Shown one piece after another: positions 52,150 to 62,894 of a stretch of DNA of 64,000 bases. The position numbers and the translations under genes are program-made. Every line of letters starts with the position of its first letter. The first letter of the stretch is position 1. Source of the stretch: JACCZX01 sp963786295 (GTDB taxonomy: Bacteria; Pseudomonadota; Gammaproteobacteria; Burkholderiales; Burkholderiaceae_F); assembly GCA_963786295.1 (NCBI GenBank), contig CAWAYV010000027.1, forward strand, positions 124,001-188,000. Direction: 5' to 3'. A model generated the notes under the pieces. That model did not search any database and had not been told where the DNA came from. It saw nothing but the letters and a program-made list of their open reading frames with translations.

Positions 52150-54420
52150 ATGGCACTCGACATGGGACCGGTGATCAGCAAGAAGAGACCGAAGGAGCGA
52201 TTGAGCCGTAATCGCGGCGAATCGTTCCGAGCGTCGACCACGTTAGACACGATATCGCCACGTACGACTATGGCCGAGCCAGCGCCGAAAACGGTCATGC
52301 TCGAGCGCGCGGGTAGCAGCGGCCGGGCGATGCGCTTTATGGACCGCCTGATCGAAATGCGGCTGCCGGTGATCGGCAACAAACCGGTCAATTCGCAGGT
52401 GCAGATCCTGTTGGCCTTGCTCGTTACCTGCCTGCTGATCTTTGTTCTCCTGCTCTTCATCGATAACCGCGCGGCCGCCAACGGCGCGATGCAGATCGAG
52501 ATCGTCGGCGACACGCTGATGCACACGCAGCGGCTGGCGAAAGCGGCGCCGAACGCGGTTGGAGGCAACCGTAGTGCATTTACCGAAGTCAAGGAAAGCC
52601 GCGACGCGATTGCCGGCAACCTGGAAGCATTGATGAAGGGCGACGAGAAGCGTGATCTGTCGGCCACGGGCAGCGACACCATCAAGCCTGAACTGGAAAA
52701 GTTGTTGGGTAACTGGCGCGCGAGCGAGTCGGCGGCGTCGGTCATCCTGGGTAATGAAAAAATACTGTTGGCGTTCGGCGACGTGATCAAGAAGATCAAC
52801 GATGCGAGCCCGCGCCTGCAGCAGCTGACCGAAGAAATCATGGCGCTGAAGCTGCAGGTGGGCGCGCCTGCGCGCGAGATCGCCACCGCCGGCCAGTTGG
52901 TCACGCTGACGCAACGGCTCGGCAAGAGCGCCAATTCGCTGGTAGCGGGCAATGTGGCGAATGCTGAAGTTGCGCTAACGCTCGGCCGCGACATCAATCA
53001 GTTTCGTGATTTGACGCAGGCGCTGCTTTCCGGAAGCGATGCGCTTCGCGTCAGCGCGGCAACGGATACCGAGGCGCGCTCGCGCCTGCAGGAGCTGCTG
53101 AAGGTGTACGGCGAATTTCAAAAATCGATCGAAGGCGCTCTCGGCAGCCTGCAGGCGATCGTGCAAGCCAAGGAAGCCGAGCTCGGAATCCTGCGCGATT
53201 CCGAGATGTTGCGCGAGCAAGTAGGCCGGCTAAGCGGGCTTTATACGAACGAGCAACAAATGCGTTTACTGAATTTCATCTTGATGGTGATTTTCGGCAG
53301 CGCCTTGCTGCTGGCAGGTCTCGCGATTTTCAAAGTGCTGCTGGAAGACACGCGGCAGCGTGCATCGGAAGCCAACGTGCAGCGGATGCAGGCCGAGCGG
53401 CTCGAACAGGATGCAAAGAAGACCAACGATGTAAATCAGGCCGCCATTTTGCGGCTGATGAACGAGCTGCAGGAAGTCGCCGACGGCAACTTGACGGTGC
53501 AGGCCACCGTGTCGGAAGACATCACCGGCGCCATCGCGGATTCGGTCAATTACACCGTCGAGGAATTGCGCGGGCTGGTAGGGCGGATCAACAACACCGC
53601 AGAGCAGGTCAACACGGCGTCGACGCAGGCGCGCGACATCGCGACTCGATTGCTGACGGCGTCTGAAGCGCAATCGAAGGAAATCAAGGACACCGGCGAC
53701 AAGGTGCTGAAAATGGCGTCGCAAATCAACGACGTCTCGAAAAACGCGGGCGAATCGGCGAAGGTGGCGCGCGCATCGCTGGAAGCGGCCGAGCGCGGGC
53801 AGCGTGCGGTGTTCAACCAGATCAGCGGCATGAACGAGATTCGCGAGCAGATTCAGGAAACTGCGAAGCGCATCAAGCGGCTGGGTGAGTCGTCGCAGGA
53901 AATCGGCGAGATCGTCGAGCTGATCACCGACATTACCGAGCAGACGAACGTGCTGGCGTTGAATGCGGCGATTCAGGCGGCGTCCGCCGGTGAAGCAGGG
54001 CGCGGGTTTTCGGTGGTGGCCGAAGAGGTGCAGCGCTTGGCCGATCGCTCGGCCGAAGCGGCCAAGCAGATCGGCGCGCTGGTGCGCACGATTCAAACAG
54101 ACACGCAGGACGCGGTCGCGGCCATGGAAAAGAGCACGCAGGGCGTGGTCGAAGGCGCCAAGCTGTCGGACGCCGCAGGTAATGCGCTGTCTGACATCGG
54201 GCGCGTCTCGCGCCAGTTGACCGATCAGGTCGAGAAGATTGCGTCGGCCACCAACGATCAGGCGCAATCGGCCGGCGGTGTGGCTCACTCGATCGAGCGC
54301 ATCTTGACGGTGACTGAACAGACATCGCAAGGCACGCGGCAGGCCGCGCAGTCGATCGGTCAGCTCGCGACGCTCGCCCGCGAGCTAAAGGCGTCGGTTG
54401 CTCGCTTCCGAGTCGGATAG
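52150..54420 (+). CDS. pilJ: Methyl-accepting chemotaxis protein PilJ
   Basis: The 756-residue transducer has two membrane helices, near residues 86-106 and 372-392, with a periplasmic sensor domain between, and a cytoplasmic signalling domain whose tip holds ITDITEQTNVLALNAAIQAA near residue 600, the MCP hairpin. A second linker helix LNELQEVADGNLTVQATVS precedes it. PilJ feeds surface signals to the kinase. A methylation region is not clear by eye. The stop precedes the chpA start by four bases. Confidence 0.94.
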   Translation: MALDMGPVISKKRPKERLSRNRGESFRASTTLDTISPRTTMAEPAPKTVMLERAGSSGRAMRFMDRLIEMRLPVIGNKPVNSQVQILLALLVTCLLIFVLLLFIDNRAAANGAMQIEIVGDTLMHTQRLAKAAPNAVGGNRSAFTEVKESRDAIAGNLEALMKGDEKRDLSATGSDTIKPELEKLLGNWRASESAASVILGNEKILLAFGDVIKKINDASPRLQQLTEEIMALKLQVGAPAREIATAGQLVTLTQRLGKSANSLVAGNVANAEVALTLGRDINQFRDLTQALLSGSDALRVSAATDTEARSRLQELLKVYGEFQKSIEGALGSLQAIVQAKEAELGILRDSEMLREQVGRLSGLYTNEQQMRLLNFILMVIFGSALLLAGLAIFKVLLEDTRQRASEANVQRMQAERLEQDAKKTNDVNQAAILRLMNELQEVADGNLTVQATVSEDITGAIADSVNYTVEELRGLVGRINNTAEQVNTASTQARDIATRLLTASEAQSKEIKDTGDKVLKMASQINDVSKNAGESAKVARASLEAAERGQRAVFNQISGMNEIREQIQETAKRIKRLGESSQEIGEIVELITDITEQTNVLALNAAIQAASAGEAGRGFSVVAEEVQRLADRSAEAAKQIGALVRTIQTDTQDAVAAMEKSTQGVVEGAKLSDAAGNALSDIGRVSRQLTDQVEKIASATNDQAQSAGGVAHSIERILTVTEQTSQGTRQAAQSIGQLATLARELKASVARFRVG

Positions 54421-54424
54421 ACAA

Positions 54425-57400
54425 ATGGCCGAAAAACACGATCCGAATCAGTTGGTGGGAGCTGCTCCCGACATCGCGCCGCTCGCCTGGGTGATCGACG
54501 AGATTCGGAATTCGTTGACCGACGCGGTCAACGGGCTGAAGGCGTTTGTTGCGAACAAGCAGGACGTTGACAGCGTGCGCAATGCGCGCAATCAGATTCA
54601 TCAAGCCAACGGCGCACTGCAGTTGCTCGACCTGCGCGGCGTCGCGCTGGTCACCGAGGCCATTGAACACCTGACACGCCGTTTCGAAGCCGATCCGAAG
54701 GAATGTTCACCGGCGCCGATCCGCACGATCGAGACTGCGCTGTCTGCGGTGATCGCCTACCTGGAAGGCCTGTTGTCAGGTCGGCCGAATCAGCCGATCA
54801 AGCTATATCCGTACTACCGCGACGTACTGCAGTTGGATCAAGCAAACCGCGTTCATCCGGCTGATCTTGTGTTTCCTGACTTGTCGCGCCGGCCGGCGTT
54901 TCATCAAATCGAGGCGCGCAACTTTACGCCGCGCCAGTTGCGTGACCGGCGCGCGCGATTCGAGTTGGGGCTGCTCGGCTTCCTGCGCAACTCGGACGAC
55001 GCGGCGCCGCGCAAACGAATGCGCGAAGCGCTGTCGGATCTCGAACACATGCCACAGCGCGGACTGGCGCGCAGTTTCTGGTGGATTGCGCGCGGGTTAC
55101 TGGAGGCGCTCGAGGCCGGCGCCGTGGCGGTCGATGTTGACCTAAAGCGCGTACTGGCGCGACTGAATTTGCAGCTACGCCGGATGATCGAAGGCGGCGG
55201 CGCGGTGGCCGAACGCCTGATGGTCGACACGCTGTACTACGTCGGCCGCGCGGAGGGGACGTTGCCCCGCGTGGTCGAGGTCAAGCGGTTGTATGGACTC
55301 GATGCGCTGATTCCCGCGGACTTTGAGCGCGCGAGTTTGACCGCGCTCGATGCCGACGCGTTGCGCGCGTTGAAAGAGGCGCTGGTACAGGCGAAGCAGC
55401 TATGGGGGCAGATCGTCGCCGGCGCTGCAGATACTTCCAAATTCGAGCACGAAATCGCACTGGCGCGCGAAACGTCGCACAAGCTGCATGGGCGGCCGCT
55501 GGTCGCGACGATCGAAGCGATCCGGCGTGTAACGAGCGAGTTTGCCAAGCTGGCGCCGAACGTGCGCGAGGCCGTTGGACTCGAAGTCGCATCGGCGTTG
55601 TTGTTCATCGACCTGGGCGTCGATGAGCTGCCGCAAATCGAATCTGAATACGAGGGGCGTGCGCTGCAGGTAATCGACCGTCTCGCGAAAGCGCGTAACG
55701 GTCAGGTGCTGCCACAGGCCGGCCCGTGGATGTCCGAGCTGGCGCGGCGCGCGCAAGATCGGCTGACGATGGGCACCGTCGTGGCGGAAACGCAGGCCAC
55801 GTTGCGTGACATCGAGCAGCGGCTCGACCGCTTCTTCCGCAACCCGCTGGAGCGCGCAGATTTGCCGAGCACGACTGCAATGTTCGATCAAGTGTGCGGC
55901 GTGCTGTCATTGCTCGGCTATGACGAGCCGGTCGCAGCGTTGCGCAATGTGCAAACGTCGATCGCGCGCTTCGCCGATGCGACGGTCGCGCCGGAGCCCG
56001 ACGAGTTCGGCCGCATTGCGCAGAACCTGGGTGCGATCGGTTTCTTTGTCGAAAGCGTGGGCCAGGATGCCGACCGTCCACGCGGTATGTTCCGCTACGA
56101 CCCGGCGACTGGAATTTTCAGCGCGGATCTGGGGCAGCTGCAGGGCGCCGATACGGTCACTGCGCCGGCGGACGACGATTTCATCGCACCGCGAACGGTA
56201 GACATCCGCTTGCCCGCCAGGCGTGGCGACAACGTCGAGTCGGCTGCGCGCAAGACGCTCGAAGCCGCGCACTCGCAGGCGACGCGGCTGATGCTGGTCG
56301 CGGGCGACGCGCGTGCGATCGAAGAGCTCGAACGCCTGTTGCCCAGGTTGGCCAACGAGGCCGATCTGCTCGACAACGATCTGCTTAAGCAAAACGCGGC
56401 GCGCGCAACACAGTTATTGGAACAACTGAAAGAAACGCATCAGCGCGAAGACGCGGTCGAGCTCGAACAATTGCTGGCGCCGATACGCGCGCCAGAAACA
56501 CCGAAGCCCACCGCCCCCATGCCGGTGTCAGAGGCGGCGGCAGACAACGAACTACGCCAAATCTTTGTCGAGGAAGCGCGTGACGTGCTCGACAGCATCG
56601 TCGAGCAACTCGAGATGCTGCGTACGACGCGCGATGACCAGGCGACGCTCACGACTGTGCGGCGCGCATTTCACACGCTTAAAGGGTCGAGCCGCATGGT
56701 CGGCTTTAAGACCGTCGGCGAAGGCGCCTGGGCGGTTGAGCAGTGTTTCAATTTGTGGCTGGCGCAGGAGCGCGCAGCCAGCGACGATCTGCTCGATTTG
56801 GCCGAAGGTGCGCAGCGCGTGATTCGCGACTGGATCAACCAGATCGCGCGCAACCCCGCGGCTGAACCGGATCCGATACCGTTGGTGCGTTCGGCGCAGA
56901 CGGTGCGCGAAGGCGGTGCATTCGAGTATGCGCATGCATTGCCGGGGATGCCAACCGCCCCAAAGTCTGACGGCAGCGCGCCGGCAGTGGTCATTGACGC
57001 GCTGCCCGCGAAGACCGACGACGGGAATATGGAAGCGGAGACCGTCGATGCAACTTTCGGCGATGTCCCGCCGCTTAACAAAGCAGCAGTTTCACACGAA
57101 GAATCGCCAGCTGCAGTCGCGGCGCCGGATTGGAAACTTGAACTTGGAGCACCCGCGGCGCCGCTCGAATTCGCCACCCCGGTCGCAGTGGAAGAGCCAG
57201 GCAGCGAGGACATCAAGCGCGTCGGGCCGCTCGAGATCAGCCATGGGCTTTACTCGATCTTCCTCACCGAAGCCGACGAGTGCATTCGCGTGCTCGCCAA
57301 CGATATCGCCGAGTGGCGCTATGAGCCTGCGCGCGGGGTAACGCCGAACATCATGCGGCGCGCACATTCGCTGTCGGGAATTTCAAAGACAGTCGGACTG

Positions 57401-60316
57401 GCGCCAGTGGTTTCGATTGCCGAGCCACTGGACGACTTGATGCGCACACTGACGATGCACGGCCCACGGCATCATCTGGCGCTGACGGCTGCGCAATTCG
57501 ACACGCTCGAAAGAGTGACCGATCGAGTACGCGGCATGCTGCATCAATTTGCCGCCGGCATTTATCCCGACGAAGCGCCGCTGGAAGCAGGCGCGTTACA
57601 CGACTTGGTAGCGGTCGTGCGAGCGCATAGCGCGTTGCATGACGATGCTCACACTGGGTCCGCGCTGCATCTGGTTCAAGTCGATGCATCGGCCGAAGAG
57701 GATATGCCGGCGTCGGACGAGTTGGAGGTCATCGAGCCCGCGGACGCCGCGCTCGGTGACGTCGAGGCGGTTGCGCAAGCAAGTGTGACGCACGAAGACT
57801 TCGCCGCAGAGCCCGCCGAGGAACCCGTCGCGGCGTTTACTGAGCGGAGGGCTGTAGAAAGAAAAGTTAAGGACGCAGACGTCAATGAGTCTGAAGTTCC
57901 CTCGGAAGCCGAGCAACCCGCGGCTTCGCGTTTGCGCGACGAGCTCGATGCCGAGCTGCTCGAAGTGTTTCTGACCGAGGCAGCCGAGCTGCTGCCGTCA
58001 GTGGCGACGAACCTGCGCGGGCTTGCGAGCAATCCCAATGACGGCGAGCTCGCGCGCGATTTGATGCGCAAGCTGCACACGGTCAAAGGTAGCGCACGGA
58101 TGGCAGGTGCGATGCGCCTCGGTGAGGCGGTGCACGAGATGGAAACGCGGATGGAAGCTGCGATGCAGCTGGCCAATGTACCGCCGATCATCATCGACGA
58201 TCTGCACTCGCAGTATGACCATGCAATGGCGCTGTACGACGAGTTGCAGAATCCCGCGGCCGCGATTGCTCCGGCGGTGGTGGACGAGCGACCGGCTACC
58301 GAAGAGCCCCCGCGCGCACCGGTAATCGATATCGCCGCGGCACGCACAGATGCTCGCGCTGAGCCTTCCAAGACGGGGAGTGTCGTTTCTCCGCTGGCCG
58401 TGATGGGCGGCGAAGTCAGCGCGACGTTGACTGCCGCTGCGCCCGGTGCGCAGCAGGCGGCAACGTTCATTCGCGTGCGCGCTGACGTGCTCGATAAGCT
58501 CGTCGATCAGGCGGGCGAGGTCTCGATCGCACGCTCGAAGCTTGAGAACGAGGTCGGCACGATCAAGGGATCGTTGACCGATTTGACGGAAAACATTTCG
58601 CGGCTGCGCGCTCAGTTGCGCGAAGTCGAAATACAGGCCGATGCGCAGATCCAGGCGCGCGGCGACAAGCTGTCACGCGAATCGGCCGACTTTGACCCGC
58701 TCGAGTTCGATCGCTATACGCGCTTGCAGGAACTGACGCGCATGCTGGCCGAGTCGGTCGAAGACGTGGCGATGGTTCAGAGCAATATGCTGAAGGGACT
58801 GCAAAGCGCAGATACCGATCTGACCTCGCAATCGCGTTTGACGCGCGATCTGCAACAGCAACTGATGCGGGTGCGACTGGTGCCGTTTTCGAACGTGTCG
58901 GAGCGTTTGTATCGCGTCGCGCGGCAGGTTGCGAAGGAGCTCGACAAGCGTGTCAACCTCGACATTCGCGGCGCAGCGACCGAGTTGGATCGCGGTGTGC
59001 TCGAAAAGATGGCCGGGCCGTTCGAGCATTTGATTCGCAATGCGATCGTGCACGGATTGGAAGTGCCGGCCGAGCGCCGCGCCGCCGGCAAGAACGAGGT
59101 AGGCGAATTGACACTCGACGTACGACAAGAGGGCAATGAAATTATCGTCATCATCAACGACGACGGCGCCGGATTGCATCTCGACCGAATCCAGGCGCGT
59201 GCGGTCGAACGTCAGTTGATTACGCCCGATCAGATCCTGAGCGATCGCGAACTCATGGAGCTGATTTTCCAGCCTGGCTTTACGACCGCGACTGAAGTGA
59301 CCGAGTTGGCAGGCCGCGGTGTCGGTATGGACGTCGTGCGTGCCGAACTGGCGTCCTTCGGTGGCCGCATTTCGATTTCCAGTGAAAGCGGGCGCGGTAC
59401 ACGCTTCACGCTATACCTGCCGATGACGTTGGCGATAGCGCAGGTCGTTCTGGTCGGCATCGGAGGGCGGCGTTATGCGATTCCGGCCGGCATGGTCGAA
59501 CAAGTGCGTCGCTATCGTCCGTCGGTCCTGCTGGCGGCGCTCACCGACGGATTGATTGAAATTCCGCCGGTAGGCGCGGTTGTGCTGCGACCGCTGACGC
59601 AGTTGCTCGGCGAAGAAACGACCCCGCATCTGGCCCGGCAAACACCAGTCGTGCTGCTGCGCTCGGGTGACGATCGGCTTGCAATCGCGGTCGACGAGGT
59701 GTCGAGCAGTCAGGAGGTCGTGGTCAAAAGCGTCGGTGTGCAAGTTGCGCGACTGGCCGGCATTCTGGGCGCAACGATTCTAGGTAACGGCGAAATCGTC
59801 TTGATCATCAATCCGGTGCAGTTGATTACGCGCGCGCCGGAGCCACCGGCGGTGTTCGATGTCGCGCCGGATGCGCGCGACGAGGCGAAGGCAGCGCAGA
59901 AGCGTATCGATCACGTGACCGAGCTGTCGACTTCGACCGTGCCGACGGTGATGGTGGTCGACGATTCGTTGACGGTGCGGAGGGTGACGCAGCGATTGCT
60001 GGAGCGGCAGGGGTATACGGTGCTACTGGCGAAAGACGGTGTCGATGCCTTGCGGCAGTTGCAGGACGTCAGGCCCGACATCATGCTCGTTGACATCGAG
60101 ATGCCGCGCATGGACGGCTATGACCTGACGCGCAACATACGCGGCAACAAGCAGACGGCCGAGATTCCAATCATCATGATCACGTCGCGCACGGCGGAGA
60201 AGCATCGAAGCACGGCGTTCGAGCTTGGCGTTAACGAATATCTGGGCAAGCCTTATCAGGAAGACGAGCTGCTGAGGTTCATTAAGCAGTATTTGGCGGA
60301 ACGCGTTACGGCGTAG
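54425..60316 (+). CDS. chpA: Hybrid sensor histidine kinase ChpA (PilL) with several Hpt domains
   Basis: This 1963-residue kinase drives the twitching pathway. N-terminal helices (RNQIHQANGALQLLDLRG near 55) form Hpt-like folds. Canonical Hpt histidines are in FHTLKGSSRMVGFK near 750 and LHTVKGSARMAGAM near 1217; a middle one reads AHSLSGISKTVGLA near 978 and lacks the usual Lys-Gly-Ser context. The CheA-like HATPase has EHLIRNAIVHGLE near 1535 and GRGVGMDVVRAEL near 1628, then a CheW-like domain (about 1675-1815) and a C-terminal receiver (VMVVDDSLTVRRVTQRLL, LVDIEMPRMDGYD) to the end. Frame is intact over 5.9 kb. Confidence 0.93.
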   Translation: MAEKHDPNQLVGAAPDIAPLAWVIDEIRNSLTDAVNGLKAFVANKQDVDSVRNARNQIHQANGALQLLDLRGVALVTEAIEHLTRRFEADPKECSPAPIRTIETALSAVIAYLEGLLSGRPNQPIKLYPYYRDVLQLDQANRVHPADLVFPDLSRRPAFHQIEARNFTPRQLRDRRARFELGLLGFLRNSDDAAPRKRMREALSDLEHMPQRGLARSFWWIARGLLEALEAGAVAVDVDLKRVLARLNLQLRRMIEGGGAVAERLMVDTLYYVGRAEGTLPRVVEVKRLYGLDALIPADFERASLTALDADALRALKEALVQAKQLWGQIVAGAADTSKFEHEIALARETSHKLHGRPLVATIEAIRRVTSEFAKLAPNVREAVGLEVASALLFIDLGVDELPQIESEYEGRALQVIDRLAKARNGQVLPQAGPWMSELARRAQDRLTMGTVVAETQATLRDIEQRLDRFFRNPLERADLPSTTAMFDQVCGVLSLLGYDEPVAALRNVQTSIARFADATVAPEPDEFGRIAQNLGAIGFFVESVGQDADRPRGMFRYDPATGIFSADLGQLQGADTVTAPADDDFIAPRTVDIRLPARRGDNVESAARKTLEAAHSQATRLMLVAGDARAIEELERLLPRLANEADLLDNDLLKQNAARATQLLEQLKETHQREDAVELEQLLAPIRAPETPKPTAPMPVSEAAADNELRQIFVEEARDVLDSIVEQLEMLRTTRDDQATLTTVRRAFHTLKGSSRMVGFKTVGEGAWAVEQCFNLWLAQERAASDDLLDLAEGAQRVIRDWINQIARNPAAEPDPIPLVRSAQTVREGGAFEYAHALPGMPTAPKSDGSAPAVVIDALPAKTDDGNMEAETVDATFGDVPPLNKAAVSHEESPAAVAAPDWKLELGAPAAPLEFATPVAVEEPGSEDIKRVGPLEISHGLYSIFLTEADECIRVLANDIAEWRYEPARGVTPNIMRRAHSLSGISKTVGLAPVVSIAEPLDDLMRTLTMHGPRHHLALTAAQFDTLERVTDRVRGMLHQFAAGIYPDEAPLEAGALHDLVAVVRAHSALHDDAHTGSALHLVQVDASAEEDMPASDELEVIEPADAALGDVEAVAQASVTHEDFAAEPAEEPVAAFTERRAVERKVKDADVNESEVPSEAEQPAASRLRDELDAELLEVFLTEAAELLPSVATNLRGLASNPNDGELARDLMRKLHTVKGSARMAGAMRLGEAVHEMETRMEAAMQLANVPPIIIDDLHSQYDHAMALYDELQNPAAAIAPAVVDERPATEEPPRAPVIDIAAARTDARAEPSKTGSVVSPLAVMGGEVSATLTAAAPGAQQAATFIRVRADVLDKLVDQAGEVSIARSKLENEVGTIKGSLTDLTENISRLRAQLREVEIQADAQIQARGDKLSRESADFDPLEFDRYTRLQELTRMLAESVEDVAMVQSNMLKGLQSADTDLTSQSRLTRDLQQQLMRVRLVPFSNVSERLYRVARQVAKELDKRVNLDIRGAATELDRGVLEKMAGPFEHLIRNAIVHGLEVPAERRAAGKNEVGELTLDVRQEGNEIIVIINDDGAGLHLDRIQARAVERQLITPDQILSDRELMELIFQPGFTTATEVTELAGRGVGMDVVRAELASFGGRISISSESGRGTRFTLYLPMTLAIAQVVLVGIGGRRYAIPAGMVEQVRRYRPSVLLAALTDGLIEIPPVGAVVLRPLTQLLGEETTPHLARQTPVVLLRSGDDRLAIAVDEVSSSQEVVVKSVGVQVARLAGILGATILGNGEIVLIINPVQLITRAPEPPAVFDVAPDARDEAKAAQKRIDHVTELSTSTVPTVMVVDDSLTVRRVTQRLLERQGYTVLLAKDGVDALRQLQDVRPDIMLVDIEMPRMDGYDLTRNIRGNKQTAEIPIIMITSRTAEKHRSTAFELGVNEYLGKPYQEDELLRFIKQYLAERVTA

Positions 60317-60335
60317 CGCTCGCGCGTCTCATCAC

Positions 60336-60752
60336 GCAGCAGCGGCTGACGCAGCTGCACCGCCTACGTCGTCGGGCACTAAAGTGCCAACCACTGCGGT
60401 ACTCACAACGCCGGCGCAAAAAAGGGCTAAAGCGCTTTTTTGCTCAACAGCCCCGGCGTTGCTCCGTTCCTCGGGCGACGACTCAAAGGCGGCGCATCTG
60501 CGCCAGCCGCTGCTGTCGAGACATTGCCGCGTGCGAGATGTTTTTCTCTTCCTCCCAGCAAGAGACAACGCCGCTCGCGCCAGCGTTTGGCGTAGCGGCG
60601 CTGCCTTAGAGTCGTCGCCCGAGGAGCGGAGCGCGCGGGTTTTCGGCATAGCCTTTAGCCCAGTTTCGCCGCGCGGCGCGAGTACCGCAGGGTCGGCACG
60701 AAGTGCCCGACGACTCAGGCGGCGCCGCTTCGCTAAACGCGGCACGCTGCGA
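60336..60752. repeat. Large nested inverted repeat, family R1, copy 2
   Basis: This fills the space between chpA and the convergent response regulator gene. Outer arms 60368-60406 and 60679-60714 match those of copy 1. The left 70 bases are nearly identical to copy 1 from GCAGCAGCGGCTGACGCAGC onward; the middle carries the same inverted segment CTCCTCGGGCGACG-like and GGCGTAGCGGCGCTGCCT. It is about 25 bases shorter, mainly in the right interior. No coding frame is shared by the two copies. Confidence 0.85.
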
Positions 60753-60762
60753 CCGAGCAAAG

Positions 60763-61404
60763 CTACTCAACCAGCCCGTTCTTGATTGCGTAGTGCGTTA
60801 GCTCCGCATTACTGCGCATCGCCATCTTTTCGAGAATGCGCGCCCGATAGACGCTCACCGTCTTCGGACTCAGCGCTAACTCTTCGGCAATGTCGGATAG
60901 TCGCTTGCCCGATGCGATCAGCTTCAGTGTTTGGAACTCGCGGTCGGACAATTTTTCATGTGGAGCGCCGTCAGCGTCGGGCGCGTTCAAATTTTCGACC
61001 AGTGCCTGCGCGATCTCCGGGGTGACGTATTTGCGACCGGAAACTACTTGCGCCAATGCCTCCAACAGCTTCTCAGGTGCACTTGCCTTGTTCAGATATC
61101 CGAACGCGCCGGCGCGAAACGCCCGCACGGCGTACTGGTCTTCCGGGTACATGCTGACGATCAGCACCTTCAGTTTCGGATGCTCGTCGCGCAGCGCTTT
61201 CAGAATATCGATGCCGTTTTTTCCCGGGAGCCCGACGTCCATTACGAGCACATCGGGCTCGCCGTGCTTTTTCAATTCGTTTCGCAGCCCAGCGTAGTCG
61301 GACGCTTCCGCGACGATTTGCACCTCAGGGTGCTCGCAAAGAACCTGCACGATGCCGCGCCGGACGATCGCGTGGTCGTCGACCACAAACAGTCTAATCG
61401 TCAT
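60763..61404 (-). CDS. NarL/FixJ-type LuxR response regulator
   Basis: The 213-residue protein has a receiver (LFVVDDHAIVRRGIVQVL, phosphoacceptor in VLVMDVGLPGKNGIDIL, Lys in GYLNKASAPEKLL) and a LuxR helix-turn-helix (LSDREFQTLKLIASGKRLSD, then LALSPKTVSVYRARILEKMA near 175). It is encoded immediately downstream of, and overlapping by eleven bases, the sensor kinase gene, so the pair is a two-component system. Target genes are unknown. Confidence 0.92.
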   Translation of the reverse strand: MTIRLFVVDDHAIVRRGIVQVLCEHPEVQIVAEASDYAGLRNELKKHGEPDVLVMDVGLPGKNGIDILKALRDEHPKLKVLIVSMYPEDQYAVRAFRAGAFGYLNKASAPEKLLEALAQVVSGRKYVTPEIAQALVENLNAPDADGAPHEKLSDREFQTLKLIASGKRLSDIAEELALSPKTVSVYRARILEKMAMRSNAELTHYAIKNGLVE

Positions 61405-62498
61405 CGCTCCTCCCTTCGGTCGATCCCAACTGCAACGGCGGAATCGAGAACATCACCGTCGTGCCACGGCTCCGTGATGACGATACTTCGGCCCAGCCTC
61501 CGAGCCCGCGCGCGCGCTCGACGATGCCGCGTACACCGAAGCCAGGCGTGACTTGCAGGCTTGCCGTATCGAATCCTTGGCCGTCATCTGCCACTTCAAG
61601 CACGATCTCGTCGGCGAGTGCAAACAGTTGCATATGAACGTGGCCCGCGTTTGCATACTTGCGAATGTTGGTCAGCGCCTCCTGTGCCACGCGATACAGT
61701 GCAGCGGCACGGTCCGAGGCGATGTCGAACTCTTCCCGATTTGCATGAAAATCGACCTTGATTCCGCTGCGCTCAGCTAAAGCCGCGCGCGAGCCATTCG
61801 AGAGCGGCGACCAGCCCTGCATCGAGCACGGCGGGCCGCAATGAATGCTGAATTCGATGGCTTGCGACGACGGCGGACTCGAGCAGCTGCGAAATTGCAT
61901 CGAGCTGCGGCCGCGCGTCATCATCCGGGAGAGCGCGCGCCAAGCGCACCAGTTCGAATTTCAGCGCGGTCAAGGCGCCGCCGATATCGTCGTGAACCTC
62001 CTGCGCGATAGCACGCCGCTCCTCCTCTTTCGCGCGTTCAAGATGCTGCGTCAGTTCGCGCAGCCTGGCTTCGCTTTCAGCTAGTGCGGCGACTGCCGTG
62101 CGTGCCTCGCGCCGGGCGTTCGCCGCCTGCAGACTGTGCTGCAAGGCCGAAGCAATGCGAAACATGCGCGTCTTCAGCACGAAGTCGTCGGCGCCAGCGT
62201 GCAGTGTGGCCACCGCAAGGTCCTCGGACATTTCCCCCGACAGCACGATCACCGGAATATCGGCGTCGATACTCTTCGCGACTGTCAGCGATGCGAACGA
62301 ATCGAACCGCGGCAGATTGTGATCGGTGATCACCGCATCGACGTGACCTTTGGCAAATGCGTCGCGCATGCCCGCCTCGTCTTCGACCCTGGTCGTGCGT
62401 GGCTTTAGTCCCTCGCGCGACAACATCGCCAGCAGCAATTCGTAGTCGAGCTCGGAGTCTTCGACAACGATCAGGTTCAATGGTGGAGGATCTTTCAT
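61394..62498 (-). CDS. Sensor histidine kinase with N-terminal receiver, frame broken once
   Basis: The kinase has an N-terminal receiver (LIVVEDSELDYELLLAML, Asp in AVITDHNLPRFDSFASL, Lys in DDFVLKTRM), a coiled linker, a HisKA_3 dimerisation motif EEERRAIAQEVHDDIGGALT with the phosphorylated histidine, and a HATPase domain with RVAQEALTNIRKYANAGH and DDGQGFDTASLQ. One extra base at 61778 moves the frame: upstream EWLARGFS-stop, downstream AERSGIKVDFHAN; removal gives LEWLARGFAERSGIKV. The start at 62498 is the likely ATG, with 62510 as alternative. It is the partner of the NarL-type regulator. Confidence 0.85.
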
Positions 62499-62551
62499 GT
62501 TGGCGCGCATTCTGGCGGATTTACGCGCAAGGGTGCGTAAAATTGCGCCGC

Positions 62552-62874
62552 AAAGTCCGCTGGACGATCGCTGGCAGCAACTGCTGCGAGAGGTAACGTC
62601 CGGACTCCGCAGAGCAACGTAGCAGGTAACACCTGTCCACCGTGAGGTGAGGATTAGAGCAACAGAGACGAGTCGGCGAGTCGTTGGTAACAATGAGCGC
62701 CGGGTGAAACGGGCAATCTCTACGTGGAGCAACACCGAATAGGCGGCCGATGATCTTGCTCGGAGAGGTCGCGGGTAGGTGGCTTGAGCCGGCGAGCGAT
62801 TGCCGGCCTAGAGGAATGATCGTCACGGCGTTCGCAAGAGTGCCGCACAGAATCCGGCGTACAGGCGGACTTTG
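62552..62874 (+). ncRNA. rnpB: RNase P RNA (type A)
   Basis: The 323-base segment carries the conserved RNase P blocks in order: GAGAGGTAACGTCCGGACTC near 62589, AGCAGGTAACACCTGTCC near 62628, CAGAGACGAG near 62661, GGGTGAAACGGGCAATCTC near 62702, GGAGCAACACCGAATAGG near 62725, TAGGTGGCTTGAGCCGGCG near 62777, CCTAGAGGAATGATCGTCAC near 62808 and ACAGAATCCGGCGTACAGG near 62847. Its ends pair (AAGTCCGC with GCGGACTT). A T-run follows. It is the catalytic RNA that processes tRNA 5-prime ends. Confidence 0.93.
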
Positions 62875-62894
62875 CCTTTTTTCCAGCTGACTCG

